Assembly (NCBI RefSeq): GCF_030063135.1
Contig: NZ_JASISO010000007.1
Span: 124,001 to 188,000, forward strand
Source: Streptomyces sp. G-G2
GTDB taxonomy: Bacteria; Actinomycetota; Actinomycetes; Streptomycetales; Streptomycetaceae
Length of the DNA: 64,000 bases
Direction: 5' to 3'
Of this stretch, positions 49,171-61,745 are shown piece by piece. Each line of letters begins with the position of its first letter. Within the stretch, counting starts at the first letter, position 1. Position numbers and translations under genes: made by a program. The notes below the pieces were generated by a model. That model saw only the letters and a list, made by a program, of their open reading frames with translations. It did no database searches and had not been told where the DNA came from.

Positions 49171-49243
49171 TGGAGCCTAGGAGATTCGAACTCCTGACAT
49201 CTGCCTTGCAAAGGCAGCGCTCTACCAACTGAGCTAAGGCCCC
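49171..49243 (-). tRNA. tRNA-Ala (TGC)
   Basis: 73-nt cloverleaf on the minus strand: acceptor GGGGCCT/AGGCTCC with discriminator A, D arm GCTCAGTTGGTAGAGC, anticodon loop with TGC between CTTTGCAAG, T arm with GTTCGAATC. CCA is not encoded. It is the integration target of the element. Confidence 0.97.
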
Positions 49244-49402
49244 GGAAACGGACGTAACTGTCCCCTCAAAGGGAGCAGCCGTTCCGCAGACCAGAGTACC
49301 GGGTGTACCGCCCGATCCCGCAAAATGATAGGGACTCCCGCCCCGCGACCACGCTCCGTAAGATGCTCGCGAGGTTCGCACCAGCGAAGGGGAGTAGTAA
49401 GA

Positions 49403-49951
49403 GTGGACGCAGTACAGCAAGAGGCAACCGCCAGAGCCAGGGAACTTCAGCGCAGTTGGTACGGGGAGCCGCTCGGCGCGCTCTTCCGTCGGCTCATAGA
49501 TGACCTCGGCTTGAACCAGGCCCGCCTCGCTGCCGTCCTCGGACTGTCGGCGCCCATGCTGTCCCAGCTGATGAGTGGCCAGCGGGCCAAGATCGGGAAC
49601 CCGGCCGTGGTGCAGCGCGTCCAGGCCCTCCAGGATCTCGCCGGCCAGGTGGCGGACGGCAGCGTCAGCGCGGCGGAGGCCACCGACCGGATGGACGAGA
49701 TCAAGAAGACCCAGGGAGGCTCGGTCCTCAGCAACAGCGGCCAGACCAGCACCGGTTCGGGCGCACCGACCGTCAAGCGGGTCGTCCGCGAGATCCAGTC
49801 ACTGCTGCGCTCGGTCTCCGCGGCGGGAGACATCATCGAAGCCGCGGACACCCTCGCCGCCAGCCACCCGGAACTGGCAGAGTTCCTCCGGGTCTACGGC
49901 GCCGGGCGCACGGCCGACGCGGTCGCGCACTACGAGGCCCACCAGAACTGA
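49403..49951 (+). CDS. Helix-turn-helix DNA-binding protein beside the kinase
   Basis: A 182-residue chromosomal regulator. Residues about 22-70 hold an XRE-like HTH (LGALFRRLIDDLGLNQARLA, LGLSAPMLSQLMSGQRAKIG). The C-terminal half is helical (VREIQSLLRSVSAAGDIIEA). GTG 49403 follows GAAGGGGAG. It stands 63 bp before the Ser/Thr kinase gene, as in other Streptomyces chromosomes, suggesting a linked signalling role. Confidence 0.85.
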   Translation: MDAVQQEATARARELQRSWYGEPLGALFRRLIDDLGLNQARLAAVLGLSAPMLSQLMSGQRAKIGNPAVVQRVQALQDLAGQVADGSVSAAEATDRMDEIKKTQGGSVLSNSGQTSTGSGAPTVKRVVREIQSLLRSVSAAGDIIEAADTLAASHPELAEFLRVYGAGRTADAVAHYEAHQN

Positions 49952-50014
49952 CCTCGTACTGACCGCACGCACCGAAAGACGCACCGACGAAGCGACGGGG
50001 GGACAGGCGCAGCG

Positions 50015-51187
50015 ATGGGTGAGATCTTCGCCGGTCGGTACGAGCTGATCGACCCGATCGGCCGCGGAGGAGTCGGCGCCGTATGGCGCGCCTGGGATCA
50101 CAGGCGCCGCCGTTACGTCGCCGCCAAGGTCCTCCAGCAGAGCGATGCCCACACCCTGCTCCGCTTCGTGCGCGAGCAGGCCCTCCGTATCGATCATCCG
50201 CACGTGCTGGCCCCGGCCAGTTGGGCGGCCGACGACGACAAGGTCCTGTTCACCATGGACCTGGTCAGCGGCGGCTCCCTCGGTCATGTCATAGGCGACT
50301 ACGGGCCCCTGCCGCCCCGCTTCGTGTGCACCCTGCTCGACCAGCTCCTGTCGGGTCTGGCAGCGGTGCACGCCGAGGGTGTCGTCCACCGCGACATCAA
50401 ACCGGCCAACATCCTGATGACGGCCACCGGAACCGGACGGCCGCACCTGCGGCTGTCCGACTTCGGCATCTCCATGCGCAAGGGCGAGCCCCGCCTGACG
50501 GCCACCGACTACGTGGTGGGGACCCCCGGCTACTTCGCTCCCGAGCAGCTGCTCGGCGCCGAACCCGACTTCTCCGCCGACCTGTTCGCCGTCGGACTGG
50601 TCGCCCTCTACCTGCTGCGCGGCCGGCGGCCCGACGCACGGGCCCTCGTCGAACACTTCCTCGCCCATGGCACCCCGGCGGCCCCGGAAGGGGTCCCGGC
50701 GGCCCTGTGGGACGTCATCGCCAGTCTCCTGCAGCCGGATCCCCTGAACCGTTTCCGCACCGCCACAGGCGCCCGCAAGGCCCTTGCCGGGGCCCTGGAG
50801 CTGCTGCCCGCGCCCGCACCCGACGAGGAACCGGTCGAGGTCTTCGACCAACTCGGCCCGCTGCCCGCCGGGTTCGGCCCGCAAGGACCCCGGTCCACGG
50901 CCGCCGTCACCCCCGACGCCCCGACCGCCCCGGCCCCCGCAGCGCCGTACGAACCCCCCGCGCCCGCCCCCGCACACCTCCCGGCCCCCTCGGCGACCGG
51001 CAGCTTCCACCTGCCCCCTCCGGCGGCCCCGCCCCCGGCCGCCCCACCGCACGGCCCCACCACGGCCGTCGCCCCCGTCGCCCGCCGGAGCGCCCTCGCC
51101 CCGCCCGGCCGGAAGGCCACCGCCTGGCTGCTCCTCGCCGCCCTGCTCTGCTTCGCCGTGGGCGCCTGGGCCCTGACCCAGCTGTAG
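50015..51187 (+). CDS. Membrane-anchored Ser/Thr protein kinase (PknB-like)
   Basis: A 390-residue eukaryotic-type kinase. Gly-rich loop IGRGGVGAV (about 15-23), VAAKVL with the ATP Lys, catalytic loop VVHRDIKPANIL, DFGISMR, and activation segment ending VGTPGYFAPEQLL are all present. A Pro/Ala-rich linker (about 265-365) leads to one C-terminal TM helix (TAWLLLAALLCFAVGAWALT) with almost no extracellular part, so it probably has no sensor domain of its own. Confidence 0.93.
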   Translation: MGEIFAGRYELIDPIGRGGVGAVWRAWDHRRRRYVAAKVLQQSDAHTLLRFVREQALRIDHPHVLAPASWAADDDKVLFTMDLVSGGSLGHVIGDYGPLPPRFVCTLLDQLLSGLAAVHAEGVVHRDIKPANILMTATGTGRPHLRLSDFGISMRKGEPRLTATDYVVGTPGYFAPEQLLGAEPDFSADLFAVGLVALYLLRGRRPDARALVEHFLAHGTPAAPEGVPAALWDVIASLLQPDPLNRFRTATGARKALAGALELLPAPAPDEEPVEVFDQLGPLPAGFGPQGPRSTAAVTPDAPTAPAPAAPYEPPAPAPAHLPAPSATGSFHLPPPAAPPPAAPPHGPTTAVAPVARRSALAPPGRKATAWLLLAALLCFAVGAWALTQL

Positions 51188-51196
51188 GAAGCGGCG

Positions 51197-52501
51197 TCAG
51201 AGAGCCGTGCGGGCTCCCCGCCGCGCCAGCAGCACCCACCCGCCGAGCACCGCCAACAGCAGGGCCCCCGCACCGAATCCGCCCGTGGCCACCACCCGCA
51301 TCGTCCGCCGGTCGCCGGCCGCCGTCACCGCCTCCGGGGCCGTCAGGCCCGCCCGCGCGGCCGCCCGGTCCTCCTCGCGCACCCCGAACCCCGCCTTCGT
51401 GAGGCTCTCCGCGTACGAGGGCCCGGCGACGGCCGCGCCCTGGACGTTCAGCCGCAGGGTCAGCGGGACCGGCCGGGCGTCCTCGGTGAACTCCCCGACC
51501 TTGGACCCCATCGTCACCGCCACGTAGTACCAGCCCGCCACCCGGACCGGCCGTACCGCGCTGTCGTCGGAGAACCGGTTCGCGTAGGCCACCGGCGCGG
51601 TCGGCCCCAGCCCGGCCGCCGCCTGCTTGCCGTCGTACGCGGTCCCCTTGGACCGGACCAGCGCGCGGTAGGGGCTGTAGAGGCTGACGGTGAGCCCGTC
51701 GGAGGCCGCCCCGTACGTCTTCGTCATCCGCGCGCCCGCCAGCTCCGCGCCGACCGCGAGCTGCTGCCCCCAGTCCAGCGGCACCCGGTACCAACGGGTC
51801 TGCCCCGGCCGCAGGTCGTCGCGCCACACCCCGGCACCGAGCGCCCGCGCGTCGTTGAAGCCGGTGCCGCCGGCCCGGGCCACCGGCTCGGTGCCGGGCG
51901 GTACGGGCGGGGCCGACGGCCACACCGAGGGAGCGACGGTCGGCGCGCCGCCCGTGGTGAGGCCGGGTTCGCGCAGGAAGCGGAGTTCCACCGGCCAGGG
52001 GGCCCGCTCGGCGTCGGCGGCGGAGGTCCGGGTGAGCTTCACGAAGTACACGCCCGCCTCCTGGCAGTCCGCGTCCTCCTCCAGCCGCCGTACGCCGACG
52101 GCCGCGAGCGGTCCCGGCTCGTAACCGAACGCCGCCCGCCCGGGGTTGCCGGGGCAGGCCTTCCCCGCGTTCGTCATCAGCGAGACCTCGACGCCGTCGG
52201 AGTACCCCGCCCTCGTCCCCGCGGCCGGCCGCACCACGGCCGAGACGTACGCGCTGGACCGGGCGTCCAGCACCACCCGGTAGTAGCGCTCACCGGGGGC
52301 CAGCGTGTCCTCGTACGACGCCCCCGCGACCAGCGCCGGAGCGTCGGCGGTGGTGGCCGCGCCCGTGACCGGCCGCGCCCCCTCGGCCGGACGGTAGGCC
52401 GCCACCGGATCCGCGCCCGGCTCCGCCACCGCGTACGCGGCCCCCGGCGCCACCGCCAGGACGGCGCCCGCCAGCAGCACGGCCGAGAACACCCTCACCA
52501 T
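51197..52501 (-). CDS. Secreted, C-terminally membrane-anchored protein
   Basis: A 434-residue surface protein. A signal peptide (MVRVFSAVLLAGAVLAVAPG, cleavage near AYA-VAEP) is followed by two beta-rich halves that each include YxVxLD-type strands (GERYYRVVLDARSSAYVSAV; GQTRWYRVPLDWGQQLAVGA), indicating an internal duplication. The C-terminus has a TM helix and short basic tail (GALLLAVLGGWVLLARRGAR). ATG 52501 is chosen at the signal-peptide start. It converges with the kinase gene (9 bp apart). Function unknown; similar proteins accompany kinases in Streptomyces. Confidence 0.82.
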   Translation of the reverse strand: MVRVFSAVLLAGAVLAVAPGAAYAVAEPGADPVAAYRPAEGARPVTGAATTADAPALVAGASYEDTLAPGERYYRVVLDARSSAYVSAVVRPAAGTRAGYSDGVEVSLMTNAGKACPGNPGRAAFGYEPGPLAAVGVRRLEEDADCQEAGVYFVKLTRTSAADAERAPWPVELRFLREPGLTTGGAPTVAPSVWPSAPPVPPGTEPVARAGGTGFNDARALGAGVWRDDLRPGQTRWYRVPLDWGQQLAVGAELAGARMTKTYGAASDGLTVSLYSPYRALVRSKGTAYDGKQAAAGLGPTAPVAYANRFSDDSAVRPVRVAGWYYVAVTMGSKVGEFTEDARPVPLTLRLNVQGAAVAGPSYAESLTKAGFGVREEDRAAARAGLTAPEAVTAAGDRRTMRVVATGGFGAGALLLAVLGGWVLLARRGARTAL

Positions 52502-52576
52502 CACGCCCACCCACCCCGAGTTTGCCAGCGCAACCAAAGTCTTTACATACCGGAACAATCCGCCCCGGAACAGCAC

Positions 52577-52608
52577 GAAGCCCCGACCGCAGCGGCAGTC
52601 GGGGCTTC
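52577..52608. terminator. Hairpin between secreted protein promoter and DLW-39 gene
   Basis: 11-bp stem GAAGCCCCGAC with a 10-nt loop, 20 bp after the DLW-39 stop. Confidence 0.82.
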
Positions 52609-52627
52609 ATGGGATCAATCGTGGGTC

Positions 52628-52762
52628 TCACACACCGGAACCAGAGGGCACGGAGTCAGTTGCCTCCGTCCACAGGTCCTGCTCGGCGCGGTCCGCCTGG
52701 ATCTGGCGGTACACGAGGAGCCCGCCGATGGCGGCCAGTGCGACCAGGAGAAGCTTCTTCAC
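52628..52762 (-). CDS. DLW-39 family small protein
   Basis: A 44-residue protein with a TM-like N-terminus (KKLLLVALAAIGGLLVYRQI) and the motif AEQDLWTEATDSV that names the family, whose members are about 39 residues long and always near gyrA in actinobacteria. The start is GTG 52762. Function unknown. Confidence 0.9.
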   Translation of the reverse strand: MKKLLLVALAAIGGLLVYRQIQADRAEQDLWTEATDSVPSGSGV

Positions 52763-52940
52763 CGCGCGACCTCGTCCTTCGTTGACGTTGGGGACTACTG
52801 CCGCCCGACTATACACACCGACCGATACCGATCGGTTACCTGGGAAGCCCCCCGCCGGCCCAACGCCCCGGCCCCGTCCGGGAGAAGCACGGGGCGGGCA
52901 ACACGGGTTCCGGGAACGAGAACGGTCCGGGAACGAGAAC

Positions 52941-52967
52941 GGTCCGGCGGAGAATCTCCGCCGGACC
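52941..52967 (-). terminator. Terminator of tRNA-Ile
   Basis: GGTCCGGCGGA and its complement form an 11-bp stem 13 bp beyond the tRNA 3' end. Confidence 0.8.
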
Positions 52968-52979
52968 GAATCCGTACTG

Positions 52980-53053
52980 TGGGGCTAACAGGATTTGAAC
53001 CTGTGGCCTCATCCTTATCAGGGATGCGCTCTAACCAACTGAGCTATAGCCCC
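52980..53053 (-). tRNA. tRNA-Ile (GAT)
   Basis: 74-nt cloverleaf on the minus strand with acceptor GGGGCTA/TAGCCCC, discriminator A, D arm GCTCAGTTGGTTAGAGC, anticodon GAT in CTGATAA, and T arm GGTTCAAATCC. Confidence 0.97.
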
Positions 53054-53147
53054 TCCGCGCTGTGCGCTGACTTGATGAAGATTAGCGCACAGACCGGGTC
53101 AGTCCAAAATCCGCTGCCGGACGGCGTCCGCGCAGGTCATTCAGGGC

Positions 53148-53780
53148 TCATTCGTCCTCGGCGAGGGTCAGCTCGATGCCGCCCACGAAACCCGCGGACA
53201 GGTTGTAGATGAAGGCGCCGAGCGTGGCCAGCGCCGTCGCGAGCACCACGTCGATGATCGCGATCACCGACGTGAAGATCAGGACCCGCGGCAGCGACAG
53301 GAACGACTGGAGGTCGAACCCGTTGCTCTCGTTCGAGCCCGTCGCCTCGCTGATCGTGCCGCCGACGGTCGAGAAGACACCCATGGCGTCCATGACCATC
53401 CACAGCACCACCGACGCCACGATGGTGCAGATGCCCAGCGCGATCGACAGCAGGAAACTGACCTTCATCACCGACCACGGGTCGGCCTTGGCCACCCGCA
53501 GCCGCGCCTTGCGCGTCCTGGGCGCCGTACGCACGCCCGGGTGCGGCTTGCGCTGCGCCGCGCCGTCCGCGCCGCCGCGGGGCGCCCCCGGGCCCGAGGG
53601 CGCCGGGTGGGCCTGCGACGGCTGCTGCGCCTGTGCGGGGCGGCTCTGGCCGCCCGTCACGCCGGCTTGGGACTTTGGTCCTCGGGTATCCGTCACGGTT
53701 CCCCCCTGGGAGTCCGCGGCGGGGCCACGGGCACCGTTCGCTCCAGTATCGGCCGGTCCGGCGCCCGTGGCTCCACTCAC
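53148..53780 (-). CDS. DUF3566 membrane protein next to gyrA
   Basis: A 210-residue protein: a disordered N-terminal 100 residues (Gly/Ala/Pro/Gln-rich), then two TM helices (about 110-138, VMKVSFLLSIALGICTIVAS; about 170-200, VIAIIDVVLATALATLGAFI) and a short acidic end. This is the DUF3566 family invariably found after gyrA in actinobacteria. GTG 53780 is 2 bp after the gyrA stop, so the two are co-transcribed. Confidence 0.93.
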   Translation of the reverse strand: MSGATGAGPADTGANGARGPAADSQGGTVTDTRGPKSQAGVTGGQSRPAQAQQPSQAHPAPSGPGAPRGGADGAAQRKPHPGVRTAPRTRKARLRVAKADPWSVMKVSFLLSIALGICTIVASVVLWMVMDAMGVFSTVGGTISEATGSNESNGFDLQSFLSLPRVLIFTSVIAIIDVVLATALATLGAFIYNLSAGFVGGIELTLAEDE

Positions 53781-53782
53781 GC

Positions 53783-56377
53783 TTACTCCTCGTGCTCCCC
53801 AGCCGAGGGCTGCGTGCCCTCGGCGGCCTCGGTGGCCTGTCCCTCGGCTTCCTCGGTCTCGTCGACCTCGTCAGCCTCCTGGCCCGCCTCGGCGTTACGA
53901 GCGATACCGACCACGGCATCGCGCTTGCCCAGGTTGATCAGCTGGACGCCCATCGTGTCACGGCCGGTCTCCCTGACTTCGTTGACGCGCGTACGGATCA
54001 CACCACCGCTCAGGGTGATGGCGAGGATCTCGTCGGTGACGTCGACCACGAGCGCTCCGACGAGCGAGCCGCGGTCTTCCACGATCTTGGCAGCCTTGAT
54101 GCCCAGACCGCCACGTCCCTGGACGCGGTATTCGTCCACGGGCGTCCGCTTGGCGTAGCCGCCGTCGGTCGCGGTGAAGACGAAGGTACCGGGCCGGACC
54201 ACGCTCATGGAAAGCAGTTCGTCACCCTCGCGGAAACTCATCCCCTTCACACCCGAGGTCGCGCGGCCCATCGGGCGCAGCGCGTCGTCGGTGGCCGTGA
54301 AGCGGATCGACTGCGCCTTCTTGCTGATCAGCAGCAGATCGTCCTCGGCGGAGACCAGCTCGGCGCCGATCAGCTCGTCGTCGTTGCCGTCGCCCGTCTC
54401 CCGGAGGTTGATGGCGATGACACCACCCGAACGGGGCGAGTCGTAGTCCTTGAGTGCCGTCTTCTTCACCAGACCGGCCTTGGTGGCCAGGATCAGGTAG
54501 GGCGCGGCCTCGTAGTCGCGGATCGCGAGGATCTGTGCGATCTTCTCGTCCGGCTGGAAGGCCAGCAGGTTCGCCACGTGCTGCCCGCGGGCGTCGCGCC
54601 CGGCGTCCGGCAGTTCGTACGCCTTCGCACGGTAGACCCGGCCCTTGTTCGTGAAGAACAGCAGCCAGTGGTGGGTGGTGGAGACGAAGAAGTGGTCGAC
54701 CAGGTCGTCCTGCTTCAGTTTCGTCCCGCGCACGCCCTTGCCGCCGCGCTTCTGCGAGCGGTAGTCCTCGGTCTTGGTGCGCTTGACGTAACCGCCGTGC
54801 GTGATCGTGACGACGATGTCCTCTTCGGCGATCAGGTCCTCCATGGACATGTCGCCGTCGAAGGGGATCAGCTTGGAACGACGGTCGTCGCCGAACTTCT
54901 CGACAATGGCCGCCAGTTCCTCGCTGACGATCTGCCGCTGGCGCTCCTCGGAGGCCAGGATCGCGTTGTACTCGTTGATCTTGGCCTGGAGCTCGTCGTG
55001 CTCGGCGACGATCTTCTGCCGCTCCAGGGCCGCCAGGCGGCGCAGCTGCATCTCCAGGATCGCGTTCGCCTGGATCTCGTCGATCGACAGCAGGCCCATC
55101 AGGCCCTCGCGCGCGATCTCGACGGTGTTGCTGCGCCGGATCAGCGCGATGACCTCGTCGATTGCGTCCAGCGCCTTGAGCAGACCGCGCAGGATGTGGG
55201 CGCGCTCCTCCGCCTTGCGCAGACGGAAGCGCGTGCGCCGGACGATGACCTCGATCTGGTGCGTCACCCAGTGGCGGATGAACGCGTCGATCGACAGCGT
55301 GCGCGGGACCCCGTCGACCAGCGCCAGCATGTTCGCGCCGAAGTTGGTCTGGAGGTCGGTGTGCTTGTAGAGGTTGTTCAGCACGACCTTGGCCACGGCG
55401 TCGCGCTTGAGCACGATCACCAGGCGCTGGCCGGTGCGGGACGAGGTCTCGTCGCGGACGTCGGCGATGCCGCCGACCTTGCCGTCCTTGACCAGGTCGG
55501 CGATCTTCTGCGCGAGGTTGTCCGGGTTTGTCTGGTACGGGAGTTCCGTGACCACCAGGCACTGGCGGTTCTGGATCTCCTCGACCTCGACCACGGCGCG
55601 CATCGTGATGGAGCCGCGACCGGTGCGGTACGCCTCCTCGATGCCCTTGCGGCCCACGACCAGCGCGCCGGAGGGGAAGTCCGGGCCCTTGATCCGCTCG
55701 ATGAGCGCGTCCTGCAGCTCCTCGTGCGAGGCCTGCGGGTGCTCCAGCGCCCACTGGGCACCGGCCGCGACCTCGCGCAGGTTGTGCGGCGGAATGTTGG
55801 TGGCCATGCCGACCGCGATGCCCGCGGAGCCGTTGACCAGAAGGTTCGGGAAGCGCGCCGGGAGGACCGTCGGCTCCTGGTTGCGGCCGTCGTAGTTGTC
55901 CGTGAAGTCGACGGTGTCCTCGTCGATGTCCCGGAGCATCTCCATGGCCAGCGGCATCAGCTTGCACTCGGTGTAGCGCATCGCGGCCGCCGGGTCGTTG
56001 CCCGGGGAGCCGAAGTTGCCGTTGGAGTCCACCAGCGGCATGCGCAGCGACCACGGCTGGGCCAGGCGGACCAGGGCGTCGTAGATCGAGGAGTCGCCGT
56101 GCGGGTGGTACGTACCCATGACGTCACCGACGACGCGGGCGCACTTGTAGAAGCCCTTTTCGGGCCGGTAGCCGCCGTCGTACATCGCGTACAGCACGCG
56201 CCGGTGGACGGGCTTGAGGCCGTCCCGGACGTCGGGCAGGGCGCGGGAGACGATGACGGACATCGCGTAGTCGAGGTACGAGCGCTGCATCTCGGTCTCG
56301 AGCCCGACGGGCTCGATCCGCATGACGGGCTGCTCCTCCGCGGGGTTCTCCGCGGTGGGGGTGGTTTCGTCGGCCAT
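53783..56377 (-). CDS. gyrA: DNA gyrase subunit A
   Basis: An 864-residue type II topoisomerase subunit that with GyrB introduces negative supercoils. The N-terminal breakage-reunion domain has catalytic Tyr in AAMRYTEC (Y135) and the quinolone region [10 protein letters not shown] with wild-type Ser (S96) and Asp (D100). The C-terminal part consists of the six-bladed DNA-wrapping domain with the GyrA-box-like QKRGGKG at the expected place, then an acidic tail. Length is typical. It lies 40 bp downstream of gyrB. Confidence 0.98.
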   Translation of the reverse strand: MADETTPTAENPAEEQPVMRIEPVGLETEMQRSYLDYAMSVIVSRALPDVRDGLKPVHRRVLYAMYDGGYRPEKGFYKCARVVGDVMGTYHPHGDSSIYDALVRLAQPWSLRMPLVDSNGNFGSPGNDPAAAMRYTECKLMPLAMEMLRDIDEDTVDFTDNYDGRNQEPTVLPARFPNLLVNGSAGIAVGMATNIPPHNLREVAAGAQWALEHPQASHEELQDALIERIKGPDFPSGALVVGRKGIEEAYRTGRGSITMRAVVEVEEIQNRQCLVVTELPYQTNPDNLAQKIADLVKDGKVGGIADVRDETSSRTGQRLVIVLKRDAVAKVVLNNLYKHTDLQTNFGANMLALVDGVPRTLSIDAFIRHWVTHQIEVIVRRTRFRLRKAEERAHILRGLLKALDAIDEVIALIRRSNTVEIAREGLMGLLSIDEIQANAILEMQLRRLAALERQKIVAEHDELQAKINEYNAILASEERQRQIVSEELAAIVEKFGDDRRSKLIPFDGDMSMEDLIAEEDIVVTITHGGYVKRTKTEDYRSQKRGGKGVRGTKLKQDDLVDHFFVSTTHHWLLFFTNKGRVYRAKAYELPDAGRDARGQHVANLLAFQPDEKIAQILAIRDYEAAPYLILATKAGLVKKTALKDYDSPRSGGVIAINLRETGDGNDDELIGAELVSAEDDLLLISKKAQSIRFTATDDALRPMGRATSGVKGMSFREGDELLSMSVVRPGTFVFTATDGGYAKRTPVDEYRVQGRGGLGIKAAKIVEDRGSLVGALVVDVTDEILAITLSGGVIRTRVNEVRETGRDTMGVQLINLGKRDAVVGIARNAEAGQEADEVDETEEAEGQATEAAEGTQPSAGEHEE

Positions 56378-56417
56378 TGCTGGTCAGAGATCCTTTCAGG
56401 CGGTCAGCTGAGCCGAC

Positions 56418-58523
<2,106 letters not shown>

Positions 58524-58564
58524 TCAATCTGCGTTGTCAGCTTTTGTCAGTGGTAATGAACTGG

Positions 58565-58586
58565 AATCCCGCGATGAGGCGGGATT
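58565..58586. terminator. Hairpin upstream of gyrB
   Basis: AATCCCGC/GCGGGATT with a 6-nt loop in the gap 58455-58846; possibly terminates the recF-dciA transcript or belongs to the gyrB leader. The rest of the gap shows no gene. Confidence 0.5.
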
Positions 58587-58846
58587 GCCGTCAGTCTACC
58601 GGTACCACGGACATGAATGGGGGTTTGCCGGTACCTGAGTCCGCATGTGCCGCCCTCAACCCGCACTCTCCGACTCCCCATATCCGGGCAGGGGCTCAAA
58701 GAGGCTCACACGGGCATCCAGCGCTTCGGGCTGTCAACCTCCCGCCACCGTGAGCGAGACCACTGCGGGAGCGGTCCGCGGGGAGGGCCGGGCGGGGCGC
58801 GACCGGGGGCAGCGGGGAACGGGCGGAGCGGGGCGCGCGGGCGCGC

Positions 58847-59389
58847 TCAGCCGTACGTGTCCCCCGGACCCGTGCTCCCGGGCGCCCGCAGCGGCCCGTA
58901 CCGCCGTGGCGGCCCGCCCGGACCCTGGACCTTGATCAGCCGGACCGTGCCCTGCCCGAGGTCTTCGTTCAGCCGGGCCACCAGCTGCGGTGCGAGCAGC
59001 TTCAGCTGGGCCGCCCACGCCGAGGAATCACAGCGCACGACCAGTACACGGTCCTCGTAGCGCTCGGGTTCACAGTGAGCCGCCACTTCCGGGCCCACGA
59101 TCGTCGACCAGCGCTCCATCACGCCCGCGACGGCCATCGGCATCTCCCAGCCGCGCTCCGTGCGCAGCCGGTCCAGCGCCGCCATCAGCGGCATCGGGTC
59201 CCGGCCGTCCGCCCGGGCGCCCGAGCGCAGTCCCGGCTGGCCCTGGCGCGACTTCTTGCCGCCCGCCGCGAGGCCGCGGGCCCGCGCCTGCTCCCGGGCC
59301 GCCGCCAGCGCCTGGCGGGCCAGGTCCACGCCCGAGGACTGGGGCGCCTTGCGCACCGCCTCGGGGCCCTCGTCGGGCCCGCTCACCAC
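58847..59389 (-). CDS. dciA: DciA (DUF721), replicative helicase loading factor
   Basis: A 180-residue protein of the DUF721/DciA family, which assists loading of DnaB helicase in bacteria without DnaC. The conserved domain (about 80-165) shows [20 protein letters not shown], then [20 protein letters not shown]. The N-terminal half is basic and disordered. GTG 59389 overlaps the recF stop. Confidence 0.94.
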   Translation of the reverse strand: MVSGPDEGPEAVRKAPQSSGVDLARQALAAAREQARARGLAAGGKKSRQGQPGLRSGARADGRDPMPLMAALDRLRTERGWEMPMAVAGVMERWSTIVGPEVAAHCEPERYEDRVLVVRCDSSAWAAQLKLLAPQLVARLNEDLGQGTVRLIKVQGPGGPPRRYGPLRAPGSTGPGDTYG

Positions 59390-60534
59390 CGGGTCACCTC
59401 GCCGCCGGACACCCCGTACCGGGCCCCCGCCAGCACCCCCGGAACGTCATCGTCCACCGCGGCCGTCACGAGCACCTGCTCGCCGCCCGCCACCAGCTCC
59501 GCCAGCCGCTCCCGGCGCCGCGCGTCCAGCTCCGCGAAGACGTCGTCCAGGACCAGCACCGGCTCGCTGCCCTCGGAGCGCAGCAGCTCGTAGGAGGCCA
59601 GCCGCAGCGCCAGGGCGTACGACCAGGACTCCCCGTGGCTCGCGTACCCCTTGGCGGGCAGCTCCCCGAGGCTCAGGAGCGCGTCGTCGCGGTGCGGGCC
59701 CACCAGGGTCACCCCGCGCTCGATCTCCTGCTTGCGGGCCTCCTCCAGGGCGCCCAAGAGGACGTCGTACAACGCCTCCCGGGTCCGCGCGGCCCCGGAG
59801 TCCACCGCCTCGCCCGCCGCCCCGGCCAGCGAGGTCGGCCGGTAGACCATCCCGAGCGGGCCACCGCCGGGCGCGAGCTGCTCGTACGCCTTGTCGGCCA
59901 GCGGCAGCAGGGTCGCGATCAGGTCGAGGCGCTGGGCCAGCAGCTCGGCGCCGGTGCGGGCCAGGTGCTGGTCCCACACGTCCAGGGTGGAGAGGTCCAG
60001 GGAGCGGCCGCCGTGCCGGCGGGCCATCGCGGCCGACTTCAGCAGGGTGTTGCGCTGCTTGAGCACCCGCTCGTAGTCGGAGCGGACCGCCGCCATCCGG
60101 GGCGAGCGCGCGGTGACCAGTTCGTCGAGGAACCGGCGGCGCTCCCCCGGGTCCCCCTTGACCAGCGCGAGGTCCTCGGGCGCGAACAGCACCGTCCGTA
60201 CGATCCCCAGCACGTCACGGGGCTTGACCTGCGAGGACCTGTTGATGCGGGCCCGGTTCGCGCGGCCCGGGTTCAGCTCCAGCTCGACGAGCTGCCGGCG
60301 CTCGCCCTGGGTCACGGCCGCGCGGATCACCGCGCGCTCGGCGCCCATGCGCACGAGCGGTGCGTCCGAGGAGACGCGGTGGCTGCCCAGGGTCGCGAGG
60401 TAGCCGACCGCCTCGACCAGGTTCGTCTTGCCCTGGCCGTTGGGGCCCACGAAAGCGGTGACGCCCGGGTCGAGCGGAACCTCGACCCGGGCGTACGAGC
60501 GGAAGTCGGCCAACGACAGATGCGATACGTGCAT
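59383..60534 (-). CDS. recF: RecF, recombination mediator ATPase
   Basis: A 383-residue SMC-like ABC ATPase that helps load RecA at gaps. Walker A is GPNGQGKT (30-37); signature [10 protein letters not shown] and Walker [15 protein letters not shown] appear in order near the C-terminus. It overlaps dciA and lies 108 bp after gnd. In that gap a short tandem repeat GGTACTACTC occurs. Confidence 0.97.
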   Translation of the reverse strand: MHVSHLSLADFRSYARVEVPLDPGVTAFVGPNGQGKTNLVEAVGYLATLGSHRVSSDAPLVRMGAERAVIRAAVTQGERRQLVELELNPGRANRARINRSSQVKPRDVLGIVRTVLFAPEDLALVKGDPGERRRFLDELVTARSPRMAAVRSDYERVLKQRNTLLKSAAMARRHGGRSLDLSTLDVWDQHLARTGAELLAQRLDLIATLLPLADKAYEQLAPGGGPLGMVYRPTSLAGAAGEAVDSGAARTREALYDVLLGALEEARKQEIERGVTLVGPHRDDALLSLGELPAKGYASHGESWSYALALRLASYELLRSEGSEPVLVLDDVFAELDARRRERLAELVAGGEQVLVTAAVDDDVPGVLAGARYGVSGGEVTRW

Positions 60535-60642
60535 GACGGCGCCGACCTCCCCCGGCCCTACTGCTTGGTACTACTCGGTACTACTCGGTACTGCGTGGTA
60601 CTGCTGCGTGGTGCTTCTCTCGCCGCTGCCGCTTCTCCGCGG

Positions 60643-61518
60643 CTACTTCTTCTCGACCGCGTGGCCGCCGAACTGATTGCGCAGCGCGGCGATCATCTTC
60701 ATCTGCGGGGAGTCGTCCTGGCGCGAGGCGAAGCGCGCGAACAGCGAGGCGGTGATCGCGGGCAGCGGCACCGCGTTGTCGATCGCGGCCTCGACGGTCC
60801 AGCGTCCCTCGCCCGAGTCCTGGGCGTAGCCCTTGAGGCCTTCGAGGTGCTCGTCGCCGTCCAGCGCGTTCACCGCCAGGTCCAGCAGCCAGGAACGGAT
60901 GACCGTGCCCTCCTGCCAGGAGCGGAAGACCTCGCGGACGTCGGTGACCGAGTCCACCTTCTCCAGCAGCTCCCAGCCCTCGGCATAGGCCTGCATCATG
61001 GCGTACTCGATGCCGTTGTGGACCATCTTCGCGAAGTGGCCGGCACCGATCTTGCCCGCGTGCACGGCGCCGAAGTCACCCTCGGGCTTGAGGGCGTCGA
61101 AGACCGGCTGGACGGTGGCGACGTGCTCCGGGTCGCCGCCGTACATCAGCGCGTAGCCGTTCTCCAGGCCCCACACACCGCCGGAGACTCCGCAGTCCAC
61201 GAAGCCGATGCCCTTGGCGGCCAGCTCGGCGCCGTGCTTCTCGTCGTCGGTCCAGCGGGAGTTGCCGCCGTCGACGACGATGTCGCCGGGCGAGAGCAGC
61301 TCCCCCAGCTCGTCGACGGTGGACTGGGTGGCCGCACCGGCCGGGACCATCACCCACACCACGCGGGGGGCCTGCAGGCTGTCCACAAGTTCGGACAGGC
61401 TGTGGACATCGGCGAGGTCCGGGTTGCGGTCGAATCCGATGACGGTGTGGCCTGCGCGGCGGATGCGCTCGCGCATGTTGCCGCCCATCTTGCCGAGACC
61501 GACGAGACCGAGCTCCAT
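60643..61518 (-). CDS. gnd: 6-phosphogluconate dehydrogenase, short decarboxylating type
   Basis: A 291-residue NAD(P)-dependent dehydrogenase. Rossmann motif GLVGLGKMGGNM starts at residue 5; DGGNSRWTDD and the catalytic region VDCGVSGGVWGLENGY, then GAGHFAKMVHNGIEYAMMQ are the 6PGDH hallmarks. It is the short form (about 300 residues rather than 470), usual for actinobacteria at this locus. Confidence 0.95.
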   Translation of the reverse strand: MELGLVGLGKMGGNMRERIRRAGHTVIGFDRNPDLADVHSLSELVDSLQAPRVVWVMVPAGAATQSTVDELGELLSPGDIVVDGGNSRWTDDEKHGAELAAKGIGFVDCGVSGGVWGLENGYALMYGGDPEHVATVQPVFDALKPEGDFGAVHAGKIGAGHFAKMVHNGIEYAMMQAYAEGWELLEKVDSVTDVREVFRSWQEGTVIRSWLLDLAVNALDGDEHLEGLKGYAQDSGEGRWTVEAAIDNAVPLPAITASLFARFASRQDDSPQMKMIAALRNQFGGHAVEKK

Positions 61519-61745
61519 CAGGTGGTTCCTTAAGCGTCGAGGCGATTTTTCCCGGGTTTTCTCCGCGTACGAGCCTACGCCGGGCCGCGTGGCCCGGCGC
61601 AGGTGGCGCCCCGGGTGCCCCTGGGGCCCGCGCCCTGGACGGCGCCAGGCCCGGACCCGCGAGCGGCGGGACCGGGCCTGAGCGGCCTGCTGGGCGCGTC
61701 CTGGGACGTGCTGGGTGGTGCCTGGGGGCGGGCGGGAGTCCGGGG

